Shown here: piece by piece, positions 23,607 to 24,645 of the stretch
How the letters are laid out: every line of letters begins with the position of its first letter
Numbering within the stretch: the stretch's first letter is position 1
Assembly: GCA_947630585.1 (NCBI GenBank)
Contig: CANRIE010000109.1
Location: 1-24,645, forward strand
From: an uncultured Bacilli bacterium
Lineage (GTDB): Bacteria; Bacillota_I; Bacilli_A; RF39; UBA660
Length of the DNA stretch: 24,645 bases
Direction: 5' to 3'
Translations under genes and position numbers: made by a program
The notes under the pieces: generated by a model
What the model was told of the DNA's origin: nothing
Seen by the model: only the letters and a program-made list of their open reading frames with translations
Databases searched by the model: none

Positions 23607-23630
23607 ATTAACTCGCACGGAGGTGGAATA

Positions 23631-24317
23631 ATGTTTTATTCAATAATGCAAGCTGAAAGTCTATGTGATGAGGATCCGTCCCTGATTTTCTCTTTAATTA
23701 AAGAAAATGATGCGGAAGTAGTTAATAAAATAATTAGTAAAGAAGGATTTGATTTTAATATTTTAGATGAAAATGGTTGTAATGTTATCATGGATTTACT
23801 AAAAAATAAGCAATATGATTTAGTTTTAAAATATATTGATAAAGTTGATATTAACTATCAAAATAATGATGGTGATACTCTTGCTCATATTTTAGTTGGA
23901 ATAGATTATCATAATATTAAAGAAATACTAGAATATGTTTTAAATAATAAAGATTTTATTCCTAATATTAAAAATAAATTAGGTGAAACAATCCTTGATA
24001 AATCAATTAAGAATAATTACTTATATACAAGTATTAAAATATTAGAAGATAAAAGATTTGATTCTATAGATATATATTCATTTAAACATTTATATGAAGC
24101 ATATATTAAAAATAGTAATTATGGTAAGTATTCAAAATTATCTAATTTAGAAGTTATAATTGATAATTTAGATACTAAACCTTTATTACCAAGAATGAAG
24201 AATTTACTTAATGTAATTAAAGATAATAAAGATGTAATTGAAAATGATTTTAATTCATCAAAAACAGACTTTTTAGATAATATTATTAATAAATGTGTAA
24301 TGGATGTTGTAAGTTAA
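23631..24317 (+). CDS. Ankyrin-repeat-like protein
   Basis: Protein of 228 residues. Three to four degenerate ankyrin-type units are visible: FDFNILDENGCNVIMDLLKN, VDINYQNNDGDTLAHILVGI and FIPNIKNKLGETILDKSIKN, each a D-x-N...G-x-x-x-hydrophobic helix start. A helical C-terminal part of about 90 residues follows. No signal peptide is seen; it is likely a cytosolic protein-interaction module. GGAGGTGG (23619-23626) supports ATG 23631 and a near-consensus promoter precedes it. Partner unknown. It lies alone between a promoter and a terminator. Confidence 0.75.
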   Translation: MFYSIMQAESLCDEDPSLIFSLIKENDAEVVNKIISKEGFDFNILDENGCNVIMDLLKNKQYDLVLKYIDKVDINYQNNDGDTLAHILVGIDYHNIKEILEYVLNNKDFIPNIKNKLGETILDKSIKNNYLYTSIKILEDKRFDSIDIYSFKHLYEAYIKNSNYGKYSKLSNLEVIIDNLDTKPLLPRMKNLLNVIKDNKDVIENDFNSSKTDFLDNIINKCVMDVVS

Positions 24318-24343
24318 TAGGAACTAGTTTCCTATTTTTTTAT
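24316..24343 (+). terminator. Intrinsic terminator of the ankyrin-repeat gene
   Basis: AATAGGAA (24316-24323), 5-base loop, TTCCTATT (24329-24336), then a T run. Confidence 0.8.
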
Positions 24344-24599
24344 AAATTTAGACGATTTTAACCCTGTTTTATTGTATCATATTTATATAAGTGAGCAAAT
24401 ATCACCTTTTTTATTTCTTAAATAATTATAAAATATGAAATAAAAAAAATAAAATTTTTTCGGTAAAATCGGCTTTTTTTCGTGTATATTATATATAGGA
24501 GAATATAAAGATAGAAGCCGGGAAGGACGGGTGAATTACTTAATAGGAAGATATCTTTTTTATCGCCTAAAAAAATAACTAATGAAAGGAAGTAAAAAA
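24344..24599 (+). promoter_or_regulatory. Intergenic region and leader of the next gene
   Basis: No substantial gene is seen. TATATT/TATTAT at 24485-24492 could be a -10, giving a leader of about 100 bases. That leader holds a GC-rich patch (GAAGCCGGGAAGGACGGGTG, 24513-24532) unusual for this region. A 15-codon frame from GTG 24531 (MNYLIGRYLFYRLKK) lies within it. I do not recognise a riboswitch. Confidence 0.35.
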
Positions 24600-24645
24600 A
24601 TGACACAAGAACAAGTCAAAAGCACTAAAGAAGAAATAGAAGAGG
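24600..24645 (+). CDS. Start of a gene running off the window
   Basis: ATG 24600 follows GAAAGGAAG (24584-24592) with 7 bases spacing and opens MTQEQVKSTKEEIEE, a charged start. Only 15 codons are visible, too few to name it. Confidence 0.6.
   Translation, partial: MTQEQVKSTKEEIEE

Noticed and set aside
1..24645. Alternative genetic code (TGA as tryptophan) despite Mollicutes-like composition
   Set aside because: Tryptophan is written TGG throughout and TGA ends at least one full-length gene (16643-16645).

Overview
This is an AT-rich (visibly under about 30% GC) low-GC Gram-positive chromosome segment. The mix of genes points to a gut Bacilli lineage close to the Mollicutes (RF39/Erysipelotrichales-like): a GluP-type rhomboid, a DacF-type carboxypeptidase, YutD and DUF1292 small proteins, a SipW-type exported protein, XRE regulators fused to membrane domains, and lysine/asparagine-rich surface proteins. 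TGA is used as a stop (for example at 16643-16645), so the genetic code looks standard rather than Mycoplasma-like. The lineage assignment is inference from gene content and composition.

Layout. 1-2700: possible tail of an upstream gene, rhomboid protease, D-alanyl-D-alanine carboxypeptidase, then a near-perfect intergenic palindrome. 2728-9235: one P2-type (Ca2+-like) ATPase gene cut in two by a 3.9-kb element (3591-7500). The two halves join precisely across a 4-bp shared core (CAGA) into an 865-residue ATPase, so this is an integrated mobile element and not two genes. The element carries a membrane-anchored XRE regulator, a signal-peptide protein of unknown function, two very small ORFs and a large serine recombinase next to the right end. 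The insertion splits the codon of the glutamate in the PEGLP motif of membrane helix 4. The reconstructed attachment site of the element has inverted arms around the core.

9331-13330: an XRE/multi-pass membrane protein, a pair of identical 20-bp palindromes, and a small XRE repressor divergent from a SipW-signal surface protein. Two matching inverted repeats sit in the divergent promoter region and look like operators of the repressor. 13415-16929: FAD-dependent dehydrogenase, a membrane-anchored putative glycoside hydrolase, and YutD overlapping it by 4 bases. 17021-21086: three tandem paralogous membrane-anchored extracytoplasmic proteins with different C-terminal ends. The first is truncated, and a trace of the lost coding sequence remains behind its stop. 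21216-24317: DUF1292 protein with a disordered/coiled-coil partner, a two-helix membrane peptide with a DUF3603-like protein, and an ankyrin-repeat protein. A further gene starts at 24600 and runs out of the window.

The strongest candidate for something not well described is the small serine-recombinase element in the ATPase. It has a sensor-like regulator, an exported cargo protein, and an insertion point in one of the most conserved motifs of P2 ATPases, and precise excision would restore the host gene. No tRNA, rRNA or CRISPR array was seen.
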